Source: Solibacteraceae bacterium (GTDB taxonomy: Bacteria > Acidobacteriota > Terriglobia > Bryobacterales > Bryobacteraceae). Taken from it: a stretch of 64,000 nucleotides of DNA. The position numbers and the translations under genes are program-made. Position 1 is the stretch's first letter; each line of letters starts with the position of its first letter. The DNA is taken from the NCBI GenBank assembly GCA_021324015.1, contig JAJPJX010000157.1, positions 1 to 64,000 of the forward strand, given 5' to 3'. The notes beneath the pieces are model-generated. The model saw only the letters and a list, made by a program, of their open reading frames with translations. It was not told the origin of the DNA and made no database searches. Of the stretch, positions 8,760 to 17,929 are shown piece after piece.

Positions 8760-9800
8760 TCAGAACCTCTCCGCCACCCGGGCGGCGGCCTCGATGAGGC
8801 CGCGCACGCGCAGGTCGAAATGCCGGAAGCGCTCATCGCGGGTTTGCCCGCGGCGATAGCGGTAGTAGATCTGCTGGAGGACCACGGCCACTTTGAAAAG
8901 TCCGAACACCTCATAATAGCCGAGGCCGGAGAGGTCACGCCCGGTGCGCGCCGCGTAACGCTCGGTAAGCTGCGCGCGGGTGTACCAGCCGGGACGGGCG
9001 GTCACGGCGCTGATGGCTTCGCGGCGCTCCGGGGGGTCGCCGGCTTCGGGCCAATAGCACAGCACGCAGCCCAGGTCCACCAGGGGGTCGCCGGCGGTGG
9101 CCATCTCCCAGTCCAGCACGGCAGTGACGCGGCAGGGGTCGCGCGGATCGAGCATGACGTTGTCCAGCTTGTAGTCGTTGTGCACCAGGGTGGGCGGACC
9201 GGAGGCGGGCAGGCGGTCGGCCAGCCAGCGGATGAGCCAGTCCATTTGCGGGCTCTCGCCAGTGCGGGCGCGCTCCCAGCGCTCGGCCCAGCCGCGCACC
9301 TGGCGCTCCAGGAAACCCGCAGGCCGGCCCAGCAGAACGCCGCTCGCGTCCACGGCGTGCAGGGCGGCCAGGCACTCGACGAATGCCTGGCTCACGAGGC
9401 GGCCGAATTCGGCATCTCCAGCAAGACCGGGGGGCAGCTCGCGGCGCAGGATCAGGCCTTCACGCCGCTCCATGACGAAGAAGACGGCGCCCAGGACCGC
9501 CGGATCCTCGCACAGCAGCAAGGCGCGCGGGGCCAGGGGGAAGAGGGGATGGACGGCGCGGAGGACGTTGTATTCGCGCGCCATGTCGTGCGCTTTGGGG
9601 GCTACGGGGCCGAGCGGCGGGCGACGCAGCACATATTCGCGGCCGCCCGCGCGCAGCAGGTAGGTGAGATTGGAATGGCCGCCGGGGAACTGCCGGATTT
9701 CGAGCCCCTCACCGGCCCCCGGAAGCTTGCCGGACAGGTAGGCGGCCAGCGCCCGTACGTCCAGCTCTTCCCCCGGGCGGATGGGAGCGGCGTCGGCCAC
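8760..9800 (-). CDS. APH-fold phosphotransferase, ACAD10/11 kinase-like
   Basis: A 346-residue small-molecule kinase of the aminoglycoside phosphotransferase fold. The N-lobe has [10 protein letters not shown] at 40-49, the catalytic loop is HNDYKLDN at 207-214 and the metal-binding motif is LDWE at 229-232. It resembles proteins related to the kinase domain of ACAD10/ACAD11, which phosphorylate hydroxyacyl-CoAs, and this fits the neighbouring MaoC hydratase. An antibiotic-resistance role is not suggested by context. Confidence 0.85.
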   Translation of the reverse strand: MADAAPIRPGEELDVRALAAYLSGKLPGAGEGLEIRQFPGGHSNLTYLLRAGGREYVLRRPPLGPVAPKAHDMAREYNVLRAVHPLFPLAPRALLLCEDPAVLGAVFFVMERREGLILRRELPPGLAGDAEFGRLVSQAFVECLAALHAVDASGVLLGRPAGFLERQVRGWAERWERARTGESPQMDWLIRWLADRLPASGPPTLVHNDYKLDNVMLDPRDPCRVTAVLDWEMATAGDPLVDLGCVLCYWPEAGDPPERREAISAVTARPGWYTRAQLTERYAARTGRDLSGLGYYEVFGLFKVAVVLQQIYYRYRRGQTRDERFRHFDLRVRGLIEAAARVAERF

Positions 9801-9803
9801 AGG

Positions 9804-10034
9804 TTAGCGGTCAGCCGCGATGGCCAAGCGCAGTTCGTCAAGCGCCATGCGGATGTGCTCCATGGCCTTGACCCGGTGCCCGCCGAAGTCGCGGTCGGCG
9901 TGCTTCAGGGATTCCTGAGCGTCAAGGAGCGACTTTTGCGCGGCACGGATCATGGGGTGCGGTTCATAGGTGAAAGCGTTCCAGGTGAGCGCCAGACCCA
10001 TACCGAGGACAACCAGCGAAGTTTTTTTGAGCAT
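9804..10034 (-). CDS. Small exported helical protein
   Basis: A 76-residue protein with an N-terminal hydrophobic signal (MLKKTSLVVLGMGLALTW) and a charged helical remainder with heptad-like spacing (AAQKSLLDAQESL, then DFGGHRVKAMEHIRMALDEL). Proteins with this DFGGHR pattern are common in Acidobacteriota and have no known function. A strong GGAGG lies about 10 bases before the ATG. The gene heads the operon with the phosphotransferase and is divergent from the DtxR-like regulator. Confidence 0.7.
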   Translation of the reverse strand: MLKKTSLVVLGMGLALTWNAFTYEPHPMIRAAQKSLLDAQESLKHADRDFGGHRVKAMEHIRMALDELRLAIAADR

Positions 10035-10144
10035 CGTTTGTTACCTCCTCTCGAGTGCTATCGGAGCGGAATTCCCGCGAATATCCCTAGTAGACTACCA
10101 CGAGGGCGGCTGGGCCGCGCACCGGCGTTACAATCGGAGCAAGC

Positions 10145-10819
10145 GTGAAAATCACGATATCCAAGGAGAACTACCTGAAGGCTATCGCGGAAGCAGAATC
10201 GGAGGGTGAGGCTGTCAAGCCGGCGACGCTTTCCCGCTGGCTGGAGGTCTCGGCGCCGGCGGTCACCATGGCGACCCGACGGCTGAAACGCGACGGGTTG
10301 ATCCGGGTGGGAGCGGAAGGCCAGATTCGTCTGACGGCCGCGGGCCGCGAGATCGCCAATCGCCTGCTGAACCGGCACCACCTGATCGAGCGCATGCTGA
10401 CGGAAATCTTCGGCATGGAATGGTACAAGGTGCACGACGAAGCCGAGCAATTAGAACACGCGGTTTCAGCCGACTTCGAGCACCGGCTCGTGGAGAGGCT
10501 GGGCAGCGGCGGGACGTGCCCGCACGGCAACATGGTAGGCGTGGACACGCCGGCAGACCGCCGCCGCCGGGGGCTGCTGCCGCTCGACGAGGGCGCCGAG
10601 GCGCAGACCTTTTGCGTGGCCAGCGTGTACGAGCGCGACCGTCAGCTGCTCGAATACCTGGAAGGGATGGGCGTACGCCCGGGTGTGACGCTGCGCCTGC
10701 AAACGAAGAACTGCGATGAAACGCTGACGCTGCGCGTGGAAGGCCGGCCGGTGCAGATCGGCCGCCCGGCGGCGCGGAAAATCTGGGTGGCGCCCCAGGC
10801 GAACGGGGAGAGGGGATAA
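10145..10819 (+). CDS. DtxR/MntR-family metalloregulator with FeoA-like domain
   Basis: A 224-residue Fe2+/Mn2+-dependent transcription regulator. It has a winged HTH at residues 5-65, a dimerisation/metal domain carrying the family pattern NRHHLIERMLTEIFG, VHDEAEQLEHA and TCPHGN (His, Glu, Cys and His ligands), and a C-terminal FeoA/SH3-like domain from about 145. The next gene starts 38 bases after its stop with no terminator, so the secreted sialidase-like protein is probably in the same transcript. Its targets cannot be read from the window. Confidence 0.88.
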   Translation: MKITISKENYLKAIAEAESEGEAVKPATLSRWLEVSAPAVTMATRRLKRDGLIRVGAEGQIRLTAAGREIANRLLNRHHLIERMLTEIFGMEWYKVHDEAEQLEHAVSADFEHRLVERLGSGGTCPHGNMVGVDTPADRRRRGLLPLDEGAEAQTFCVASVYERDRQLLEYLEGMGVRPGVTLRLQTKNCDETLTLRVEGRPVQIGRPAARKIWVAPQANGERG

Positions 10820-10857
10820 ACGCTGTGGGGCCCGGTAACATAGAATCGAGGAGAGGG

Positions 10858-12033
10858 ATGCCGTTCCATCCAGTGCGCATATTTTCAGCCGCCGGGCTGG
10901 CGGCGCTGCTCGTTCTGGCGGTATGCGAGGGCGGCGCGCGGGAACCCGCCATGGTCCACCTGGCGCGGGTACCCGCCGGAGGTTTGCAACCGCAGGCCGC
11001 GCTGGACCGGCAGGGTGTCCTGCACCTGATCTACCTGGCTGGGGATCCCGCCGCCGCGGACATTTACTATGTGCGCAAGGGGCCGCACGACGCGGACTTC
11101 TCCGTCCCGCTCCGGGTGAACAGCCAGTCCGGCAGCGCCATTGCGTTGGGCACCATCCGCGGCGCGCAGATCGCCATTGGCCGGGCAGGCCGCGTGCACG
11201 TGGCCTGGAATGGCTCGCGGACGGCGCAACCGCAAGGCCCCGGGGGGGCCACGCCCATGTTGTACAGCCGGCTGAATGAGAGCGGAACAGCCTTCGAACC
11301 GCAGCGCAACGTGATCCAGGCGGCGTACGGACTGGACGGCGGAGGATCGCTGGCCGCGGACTCCAAAGGCGGCGTGTTCGTCTTCTGGCACGCGCCCGTG
11401 CCGGGCACGCAGGGCGAAACGAACCGCGCGGTGTGGATCGCGCGCTCCTATGACGATGGCAGCACGTTCGCCCGCGAGACGCGTGCGTGGTCCGAGCCGA
11501 CCGGCGCCTGCGGATGCTGCGGCATGCGCGCGATGGCCGGAGAGGACGGCACGCTCTATGCGCTCTATCGGGCGGCCACCGGAGGGGTGGACCGCGACAC
11601 CGTGCTGCTGGTCTCGCGCGACCGCGGCACAACTTTCCGCGGCACGCGCGTGCATCCCTGGAAGCTGAACGCCTGCCCGATGAGCAGCGCCTTTCTCGCG
11701 CCAGTGAAGGGCGGTGCGCTCGCGGCCTGGGAAACCGAAAAGCAGGTGTACTTCGCCCGGGCGGACGAGCGCACGCTGCGGGTGACCACGCCGGTGGCGG
11801 CGCCCGGCGAAGGCAGCCGCAAACATCCGGTGATGGCGGTGAACGCGGCGGGCGACACCATCCTGGTGTGGACAGAGGGCACCGGGTGGAAGAAGGGCGG
11901 CTCGCTGCGCTGGCAGGTTTTCGACTCTTCCGGGGCGACCAAGGCCGAGTCCGGCGTGGCCCCGGGTGTGTCTGCCTGGAGCCTGGCCGCGGTCTATCCG
12001 CGTCCGGACGGCGGCTTCACGATTCTCTACTGA
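10858..12033 (+). CDS. Secreted sialidase-like beta-propeller protein
   Basis: About 391 residues with a signal peptide (MPFHPVRIFSAAGLAALLVLAVC; the Cys could make it a lipoprotein). Repeated blade motifs such as SYDDGSTF and SRDRGTTF are Asp-box-like, so the fold is a BNR/sialidase propeller. A Cys-x-Cys-Cys cluster (GACGCCGM, near residue 217) and a further Cys (LNACPMSS) are unusual for a sialidase and could bind metal. The ATG at 10858 is chosen because GGAGAGGG lies just upstream. It follows a metal-dependent regulator and is convergent with the PPC-domain gene. Confidence 0.7.
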   Translation: MPFHPVRIFSAAGLAALLVLAVCEGGAREPAMVHLARVPAGGLQPQAALDRQGVLHLIYLAGDPAAADIYYVRKGPHDADFSVPLRVNSQSGSAIALGTIRGAQIAIGRAGRVHVAWNGSRTAQPQGPGGATPMLYSRLNESGTAFEPQRNVIQAAYGLDGGGSLAADSKGGVFVFWHAPVPGTQGETNRAVWIARSYDDGSTFARETRAWSEPTGACGCCGMRAMAGEDGTLYALYRAATGGVDRDTVLLVSRDRGTTFRGTRVHPWKLNACPMSSAFLAPVKGGALAAWETEKQVYFARADERTLRVTTPVAAPGEGSRKHPVMAVNAAGDTILVWTEGTGWKKGGSLRWQVFDSSGATKAESGVAPGVSAWSLAAVYPRPDGGFTILY

Positions 12034-12035
12034 CG

Positions 12036-12551
12036 TTATTTTTTCTGGAGCACGCCCACATTTTCGGCGTTGAGCTTGCGTTCGAGCGGCGTGCCGGAAA
12101 ATTTGGCAATCGTCAGTTCGGCGCGATAGAGCACCTTGCAGCCCTTCTCCAGGTGTCCCCCGAAAGCGCCGCTGAGGTTGGAGAGAGTCATGTGCAGATG
12201 CGGCTCGCCGGCGGCGATCAGCCCGTTGATGTTGAGGATTTCCATGGGGCCTTTGCGGGTCATGAATTTATCCTCGGGCTTGGCGGCCAGCGAACTGACG
12301 GCGTGGAACGTGCACTCCTGCAACGAACCCGCCGCAGTCAGCACGGCGCCGTCGGAGATGTGATAGTCCCGGATGGCCTTCTCAATCGACTCCAGCAGCA
12401 GGTCTCCGCGGTCCAGGCGAAGGCGATAGATCTCCTGAATCTGCGCGCCTCCAAAGACGTTGGGCGGGTTGGCATGCTGCGCGCTCGCGGGTCCGGCCGT
12501 CCAGAGGGCCAAGGCGCCGGCAATGCATCCGAAAAGTCTGGGAATCCGCAT
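12036..12551 (-). CDS. Exported PPC/DUF296-domain protein
   Basis: A 171-residue protein with a signal peptide (MRIPRLFGCIAGALALWTAGPASA) followed by a PPC (plant and prokaryote conserved, DUF296) domain, including the typical AGEPHLHMTLS and GAFGGHLEKG motifs. Bacterial PPC proteins are normally cytoplasmic trimers of unknown function, so an exported form is notable. The start at 12551 has GGAGAAATC directly upstream. It overlaps nothing, and the stop is 2 bases from the convergent propeller gene's stop. Confidence 0.8.
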   Translation of the reverse strand: MRIPRLFGCIAGALALWTAGPASAQHANPPNVFGGAQIQEIYRLRLDRGDLLLESIEKAIRDYHISDGAVLTAAGSLQECTFHAVSSLAAKPEDKFMTRKGPMEILNINGLIAAGEPHLHMTLSNLSGAFGGHLEKGCKVLYRAELTIAKFSGTPLERKLNAENVGVLQKK

Positions 12552-12619
12552 GATTTCTCCTTCAGGAAGTGTACCGCGGAGAAAACGCGGCGCTGGCGGG
12601 CGAGGGCGGCGGGGCACCG

Positions 12620-12994
12620 TCAGGCTGCCGGGACCCAATTCACCATGGCCTCCCATTCGGCAAAGGCCGCCAGGGCCGCCGCCTCGTGGGGAAAAAGCCA
12701 GAATACGCGGTCCAGCATGGTGAGGCGCAGGACCTCGCGTATGCGCTTGTTCGCCCCAGCCAGAACCAGGAAACCGCGTGCGCGCCTGACGGTATGGTAC
12801 AGTCCCACGAAGAACGACAGGCCGGAGGACCCGGCACAGGGGATCTGGCTACAGTCCAGCAATACCTTGCGGCAGCCGGAACGCTGAATTTCGTTTTTCG
12901 CACGTTGATATTCTTCGTCCACGCCGGCCGCAAACCGGCCAGCCAGCCGCAAGACCAACACGTCTCCCCGCACTTCATCCTGAATGGTCATCAC
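12620..12994 (-). CDS. STAS-domain anti-sigma factor antagonist-like protein
   Basis: A 124-residue single STAS domain. The segment KVLLDCSQIPCAGSSGLSF (residues 43-61) has the conserved Ser of SpoIIAA-type proteins at 56 or 57, the site phosphorylated by a partner anti-sigma kinase. Such proteins act in partner-switching control of sigma factors or adenylate cyclases. No kinase or phosphatase partner lies nearby. The stop is 69 bp upstream of the PPC gene start on the same strand. Confidence 0.85.
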   Translation of the reverse strand: MMTIQDEVRGDVLVLRLAGRFAAGVDEEYQRAKNEIQRSGCRKVLLDCSQIPCAGSSGLSFFVGLYHTVRRARGFLVLAGANKRIREVLRLTMLDRVFWLFPHEAAALAAFAEWEAMVNWVPAA

Positions 12995-13107
12995 GCCTCC
13001 GAACGGATCTGAAGTTATACCGTGAGGTAGTGTCGCGAGGCGGGTGCTCCGTTACACCCGCAAGGGGATCGCGCGGGCATATACTGTTCGCTTCACCCGG
13101 AGGGAAA

Positions 13108-14145
13108 ATGCCTCGCCGCCTTTACTCTGCCGTGCTGCTGTTTTTGTTTCTGAGCGCCGCCGGCGCGCGGGCTGAAACGCGCCGGATTGCGCCGGACCGC
13201 TATTACGACACCTTTTCGGCCGCGCACCCGCCGGTGGCCCGCCTGCGGCCCGGAGACACGGTGGTTACCAAGACGCTGGACTCGCGCGGGCGCGACCAGA
13301 GCGGCCAGCTCATCATGGACGCGGACAACGTGCTTACCGGACCGTTCTATATCGAAGGCGCGGAACCCGGCGACACGCTGGTAGTGACGCTCGATCGCGT
13401 GCGATTGAACCGCGGCTGGGGCTGGAACGGCGTGCGCGTTTCGACGGACGCGCTCGCGCCCGAAACCATCGAGCACCTGTTTCCGGCCGATTGTTGCGAC
13501 GCCTGGCTGCAACCGAAGCGACACAATGCGCTGCGCTGGAATCTGGACCTGGCGCGCGGAGTAGTGGCCCCGTCCCGCCCGCTGGGCGGGCGCGCGAAAC
13601 TGGAGTTTCCTGCGCGCCCCGCGCTGGGCTGCATAGGAGTGGCTCCCTCGGAAGCGCAGGCCATCTCGTCGGGCTCGGCCGGATCGTTTGGCGGCAACAT
13701 CGATTTCAACGGCATGGGTGAAGGCGCCATCGTCTACCTGCCGGTCTTCACGCCCGGCGCCCTGCTCTTCGTGGGGGACGGCCACGCCGGGCACGGCGAC
13801 GGCGAACTACTCGGGCAGGGCACGGAGACTTCCATGGACGTGCAGTTCACGGTGAACCTGCGCAAGCATCATCCCATCCAGTGGCCGCGCCTGGAAAACC
13901 AGGAATCGCTGGTGACCTTTGGGCTTACGCCCGGAGCCATCGAGCGCGGGTTCCGCGACGCCATTTCCGAGATGCTCCGCTGGCTCACATCCGACTACGG
14001 CCTGGCGCCGCAGGAGGCGCACGTGCTTTTGGGCATGGCGGCGGAATTGAAGGTGGGCTCGTGGTTCAACACTTCGGTGTGCCAAGTGCCGAAGAAGTAT
14101 GTGCCGCGCGCCCGGCAGGCGTCCGGGGCGAGCGGCAGGAAGTGA
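13108..14145 (+). CDS. Exported acetamidase/formamidase
   Basis: A 345-residue FmdA/AmdA-family protein that hydrolyses short amides to ammonia and the acid. Family segments are seen: GPFYIEGAEPGDTLVV, RPALGCIGVAPSE and GDGHAGHGDGELLGQG, the last two contributing to the metal site. A Sec signal (MPRRLYSAVLLFLFLSAAGARA) is present, whereas characterised members are cytoplasmic. The start at 13108 has GGAGGG upstream. Fifteen bases after its stop the PSD1 gene begins, so the three plus-strand genes to 17914 may be one operon. Confidence 0.9.
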   Translation: MPRRLYSAVLLFLFLSAAGARAETRRIAPDRYYDTFSAAHPPVARLRPGDTVVTKTLDSRGRDQSGQLIMDADNVLTGPFYIEGAEPGDTLVVTLDRVRLNRGWGWNGVRVSTDALAPETIEHLFPADCCDAWLQPKRHNALRWNLDLARGVVAPSRPLGGRAKLEFPARPALGCIGVAPSEAQAISSGSAGSFGGNIDFNGMGEGAIVYLPVFTPGALLFVGDGHAGHGDGELLGQGTETSMDVQFTVNLRKHHPIQWPRLENQESLVTFGLTPGAIERGFRDAISEMLRWLTSDYGLAPQEAHVLLGMAAELKVGSWFNTSVCQVPKKYVPRARQASGASGRK

Positions 14146-14159
14146 TAGAATGGCGCCAC

Positions 14160-16562
14160 ATGGGAGGATGCTGCCTGGCTCTGCTTGCGGCCGTCGTGCC
14201 GCTGGCCGCGCAGACGGACGGCGCCGCCCTTTTTGAGAGCCGCATCCGGCCGGTGCTGGCGGCCAAGTGTTATCCCTGCCATTCCTCGAGGCTGAAGTCT
14301 CCCATGGGCGGCTTTACGCTGGACACGCGGGCGGGGCTGCGAAAAGGAGGAGCCTCCGGCCCGGTGCTGATCCCGGGAAAGCCCGAGGAGAGCCGGCTGC
14401 TCGCAGCCTTGCGGTACAACGATCCGCACCTGCGTATGCCGCCCACCGGAAAGCTTCCCGCCGAGGTGATTGCGAATTTCGCCGCGTGGATCGCCGCCGG
14501 CGCTCCGGACCCGCGGGAGGATGCCGGCACGCCCGGCGCCGGAGCGGCCCGCGCGCCGGCCATCGAGAAGGGCCGCGCGTGGTGGGCGTTTCAGCCGGTG
14601 CGGGAGATGGCTCCGCCGCAGGTGATGGAAAGCGCCTGGCCGCGCACCAAGATCGATGCCTTTCTGCTGGCCAAGCTGGAGGCCTGCGGCTTGAAACCGT
14701 CGCCGCCCGCGGATGCCCGCGACCTGATCCGGCGGGCCTCGCTGGACCTGACCGGACTGGCGCCCTCCTACGAGGAAGTGGCGGCGTTCGCCGCGGATTC
14801 CTCTCCGCAGGCCTATGACCGGTTGATCGAGCAGCTGCTGGCCTCGCCGCACTATGGCGAACGCTGGGGCCGCTACTGGCTGGATGTGGCCCGCTACGCG
14901 GAAGACAACCAGAACAACGGGCCGACCAATCCGTATTATCCCTATGCGTGGCGCTACCGCGACTGGGTGATTGAGGCGCTGAACCAGGATGTCCCCTACG
15001 ACCGGTTCGTGGAACTGCAACTGGCGGCGGACCAGATGCCCGGCGTGCCGCGCGACCAGTGGCGCGCGCTAGGCTACCTGGGGATAGGCCCGGTCACGCA
15101 CAAAGATGGCCGGCTCTCGCGGGACGTGCTGCTCACCTTTGCCGCGGACGATTGGGACGAGCGCATCGACGCGGTCTCGCGCGGATTGCTGGGTCTGACG
15201 GTAAGCTGCGCGCGCTGCCATGACCACAAGTTCGACCCCATCAGCACGCAGGACTATTACAGCCTGGCCGGCGTGTTCGCTTCCACGTCCGCCGTGGAGC
15301 GCCCGCTGTTCGAGATCGATCCGCAGACGGAAAGCCGCTTCCTGTGGCTGGAGCAGCGCATTCACGAACTCACCTACGTGGCCAACCTGCTGGAGAAGGA
15401 ACCCGGTACCAAGCCCGCGGAATCCGCGGCCAAGGCGGCGCGCTTTCACGCCGAACTGCGCACACTCCAGGCGGAGGTGGATGCCCTGGGGCAGCGCTAT
15501 CCGGAGTTGCCCAAGGAGATCGCGCGCTACGCGGCCATCGGGCGGGTGGGCATGGCGAAGCCGCGCAGCGAAGACGCGCCCTTCATGAACGCGGTGTACG
15601 ACGCCTCCCTGTGGGTGGACGGATCGGACCCGGATCTCACCATGCTGGAATACCGGCCGGGGCAGGCCCGGGATCTCCCCGTGTTCCAGCGCGGCAACGT
15701 GGACCAGCCCGGCCCGCCGGCGCCGCGGCGGTTTCCGGCGGTGCTGGCGAAGGCTCCGGACGCTGCCTTCCGCAGCGGCTCCGGGCGCCTGGATCTGGCC
15801 CAAAAGATCTTCACGGACGCGGCGCCGCTGGCGGCCCGGGTGATGGTGAATCGCGTGTGGGCCTGGCATTTGGGCAAGCCGCTGGTGGGCACACCGAGCG
15901 ATTTCGGCGCGCAGGGGGAGCCTCCCTCGCACCCGGAGCTGCTGGACGATCTGGCGGCGCGCTTCATAGCGCACGGCTGGTCCCTGAAGTGGCTGCACCG
16001 CGAGATCATGCGATCGGCCGCGTATCGCCAGTCCAGCCGGGCGCGGGCAGACTGCGAGAGGATCGATCCGACGAACCGGCTGCAGTGGCGCATGAATGCC
16101 CGGCGCATGGATATCGAAGCGTATCGCGACGCGGTCCTGCGGGCGGCCGGCACGATGGATGAGAGCTTGTACGGTCCCTCGCGGGACCTGGACGCGCCCG
16201 GCAACACGCGGCGCACCATCTACGCCACCGTAAGCCGGCAGACGCTGCACACCATCTTTGGGTTGTACGACCTGCCGGATCCTTCGCAGCACAGCCCGGG
16301 CCGCGAGGTCACCACTACGGCCCTGCAGCAGTTGTTCGTGCTGAACAGTCCGTTCTTCCAGCAGCAGGCGGCAGCGCTGGCCGGCCGCGTTTCGGGGGAG
16401 CCGGACCGGAAGGCGCAGATCCGCGCGCTGTACCGGCGCGTGCTGGCCCGCGATCCGGGCGCGGACGAACTGGATCTGGCCATCACGTACCTGAACCGCG
16501 ACCCGCTGGAGCGCTATGCGCAGGCGCTGCTGGCGACCAACGAATTTCTGTACTGGCCATGA
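14160..16562 (+). CDS. PSCyt1/DUF1549/DUF1553 (PSD1) secreted protein
   Basis: An 800-residue exported protein in three parts: an N-terminal planctomycete-type cytochrome domain (CYPCH at 37-41), DUF1549 with a second heme-like CARCH motif at 350-354 (CARCHDHKFDP), and DUF1553 at the C-terminus. A short hydrophobic leader (MGGCCLALLAAVVPLAAQ) ends at about residue 18. These proteins nearly always sit beside a DUF1501 gene, as here, and are abundant in Planctomycetes and Acidobacteriota; their function is not established, with redox-linked degradation often proposed. The downstream DUF1501 gene overlaps by 4 bp. Confidence 0.9.
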   Translation: MGGCCLALLAAVVPLAAQTDGAALFESRIRPVLAAKCYPCHSSRLKSPMGGFTLDTRAGLRKGGASGPVLIPGKPEESRLLAALRYNDPHLRMPPTGKLPAEVIANFAAWIAAGAPDPREDAGTPGAGAARAPAIEKGRAWWAFQPVREMAPPQVMESAWPRTKIDAFLLAKLEACGLKPSPPADARDLIRRASLDLTGLAPSYEEVAAFAADSSPQAYDRLIEQLLASPHYGERWGRYWLDVARYAEDNQNNGPTNPYYPYAWRYRDWVIEALNQDVPYDRFVELQLAADQMPGVPRDQWRALGYLGIGPVTHKDGRLSRDVLLTFAADDWDERIDAVSRGLLGLTVSCARCHDHKFDPISTQDYYSLAGVFASTSAVERPLFEIDPQTESRFLWLEQRIHELTYVANLLEKEPGTKPAESAAKAARFHAELRTLQAEVDALGQRYPELPKEIARYAAIGRVGMAKPRSEDAPFMNAVYDASLWVDGSDPDLTMLEYRPGQARDLPVFQRGNVDQPGPPAPRRFPAVLAKAPDAAFRSGSGRLDLAQKIFTDAAPLAARVMVNRVWAWHLGKPLVGTPSDFGAQGEPPSHPELLDDLAARFIAHGWSLKWLHREIMRSAAYRQSSRARADCERIDPTNRLQWRMNARRMDIEAYRDAVLRAAGTMDESLYGPSRDLDAPGNTRRTIYATVSRQTLHTIFGLYDLPDPSQHSPGREVTTTALQQLFVLNSPFFQQQAAALAGRVSGEPDRKAQIRALYRRVLARDPGADELDLAITYLNRDPLERYAQALLATNEFLYWP

Positions 16563-17914
16563 GCGAAAAGCTTTCGCGGCGATCCTGGATCGAGTCCCTG
16601 TGCGGCGGGCTGGGCGCGGTGGGGCTGGCCGGTATGTTCGCGCCAGAGGCCCGGGCGGCGTCCGGATTCCCCAATTTTCCTCCCCGGGCCAAACACGTCA
16701 TCCTGCTGTTCATGGCGGGCGGGCCTTCGCAGCTCGACCTGTTCGACCCCAAGCCTGCCCTGGCCAAGTTCGCCGGCCAGCGGCCGCCTTCGGTGGACCT
16801 GCGCACCGAGAGGGTAACCGGCGGCCTGCTGCCCTCCTCGTTCGCGTTTCGCCCGCAGGGGCAGAGCGGCATCCCCGTGAGCGAACTGCTGCCGCACCTG
16901 GCAGGCGTCATCGACGAGTTGTGCGTGATCCGCTCGATGTACACTTTCAATCCCACGCATAACCCGGCGCGCTTCCTGTTCTACACCGGAAGCATCACCA
17001 CGGTGCGCCCGTCGATGGGCGCCTGGATCTCCTATGGGCTGGGAACGGAAAACCGGAACCTGCCCGGATTCGTGGTGCTCAGCCCGGATGCGGGCTACTC
17101 CTACCTGTGGCGCTCGGGCTTTCTTCCCTCGGAGCACCAGGGGACGTATTTCAACGACGCCGAGACGGAACCCGAGAAGATGATCCGCTACCTGCGCAAC
17201 ACGCAGATGGACGCCACGGCGCAGCGGCGGCAGCTCGACCTGATCCAGGTGTTGAATCGGAGGCACGAGGCGGCGGCCGGGCCGGACCGCTTCCTGGACG
17301 CGCGCATCCAAGCCATGGAGACCGCCTACCGCATGCAACTCGAAGCGCTGGATGTATTCGACATCCGTAAGGAACCGGAGGCGGTACGCGCCGAATACGG
17401 AACCACGCCATTCGCCAACGGCTGCCTGCTGGCCCGGCGGCTGGTGGAGAAAGGCGTGCGCTGCGTGCACGTGTACTACGGCCAGGGGCAGCCCTGGGAC
17501 GATCACAAGGACATCCATGCCAACCTGGTGAAGCGATGCCCGGACATGGACCAGGCGGCGGCCGCGCTGATCCGCGATCTGAAGCAGCGCGGGCTGCTGA
17601 AAGAGACGCTGGTGGTGTGGGGAGGCGAGTTCGGCCGCACTCCGGTTTCGGAAAACGGCGACGGACGCGACCACAACCCTTACGGTTTCACTATGTGGAT
17701 GGCCGGCGGAGGTGCCAAAGGCGGGCTGGCCTACGGGAACACCGACGAGTTCGGATTCCAGGCCGTGGAGAACCGGGTTTCTATCCACGATCTGCACGCC
17801 ACCATCCTGTACCTGCTGGGCATCGACCACGAGAAGCTGACCTACCGCTATGCGGGCCGCGACTTCCGGCTCACGGACGTCGCCGGGCAAGTGGTCCGCG
17901 GCGCCATCGCCTGA
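16559..17914 (+). CDS. DUF1501 protein, twin-arginine exported
   Basis: A 451-residue member of DUF1501, distantly related to sulfatases/alkaline phosphatases. The N-terminus LSRRSWIESLCGGLGAVGLAG is a twin-arginine leader. Metal-site-like segments include HVILLFMAGGPSQLDLFDPKP near the start and VVWGGEFGRTPVSENGDGRDHNP near 360. The ATG overlaps the stop of the PSD1 gene (ATGA), so the pair is translationally coupled and likely works together in the periplasm. No substrate can be inferred. Confidence 0.9.
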   Translation: MSEKLSRRSWIESLCGGLGAVGLAGMFAPEARAASGFPNFPPRAKHVILLFMAGGPSQLDLFDPKPALAKFAGQRPPSVDLRTERVTGGLLPSSFAFRPQGQSGIPVSELLPHLAGVIDELCVIRSMYTFNPTHNPARFLFYTGSITTVRPSMGAWISYGLGTENRNLPGFVVLSPDAGYSYLWRSGFLPSEHQGTYFNDAETEPEKMIRYLRNTQMDATAQRRQLDLIQVLNRRHEAAAGPDRFLDARIQAMETAYRMQLEALDVFDIRKEPEAVRAEYGTTPFANGCLLARRLVEKGVRCVHVYYGQGQPWDDHKDIHANLVKRCPDMDQAAAALIRDLKQRGLLKETLVVWGGEFGRTPVSENGDGRDHNPYGFTMWMAGGGAKGGLAYGNTDEFGFQAVENRVSIHDLHATILYLLGIDHEKLTYRYAGRDFRLTDVAGQVVRGAIA

Positions 17915-17929
17915 ACGTGCAGGCGCGCC

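Noticed and set aside
8760-9800. Aminoglycoside resistance gene
   Set aside because: The APH-fold protein sits in an acyl-CoA-type operon and resembles ACAD10/11 kinases; resistance is not supported.
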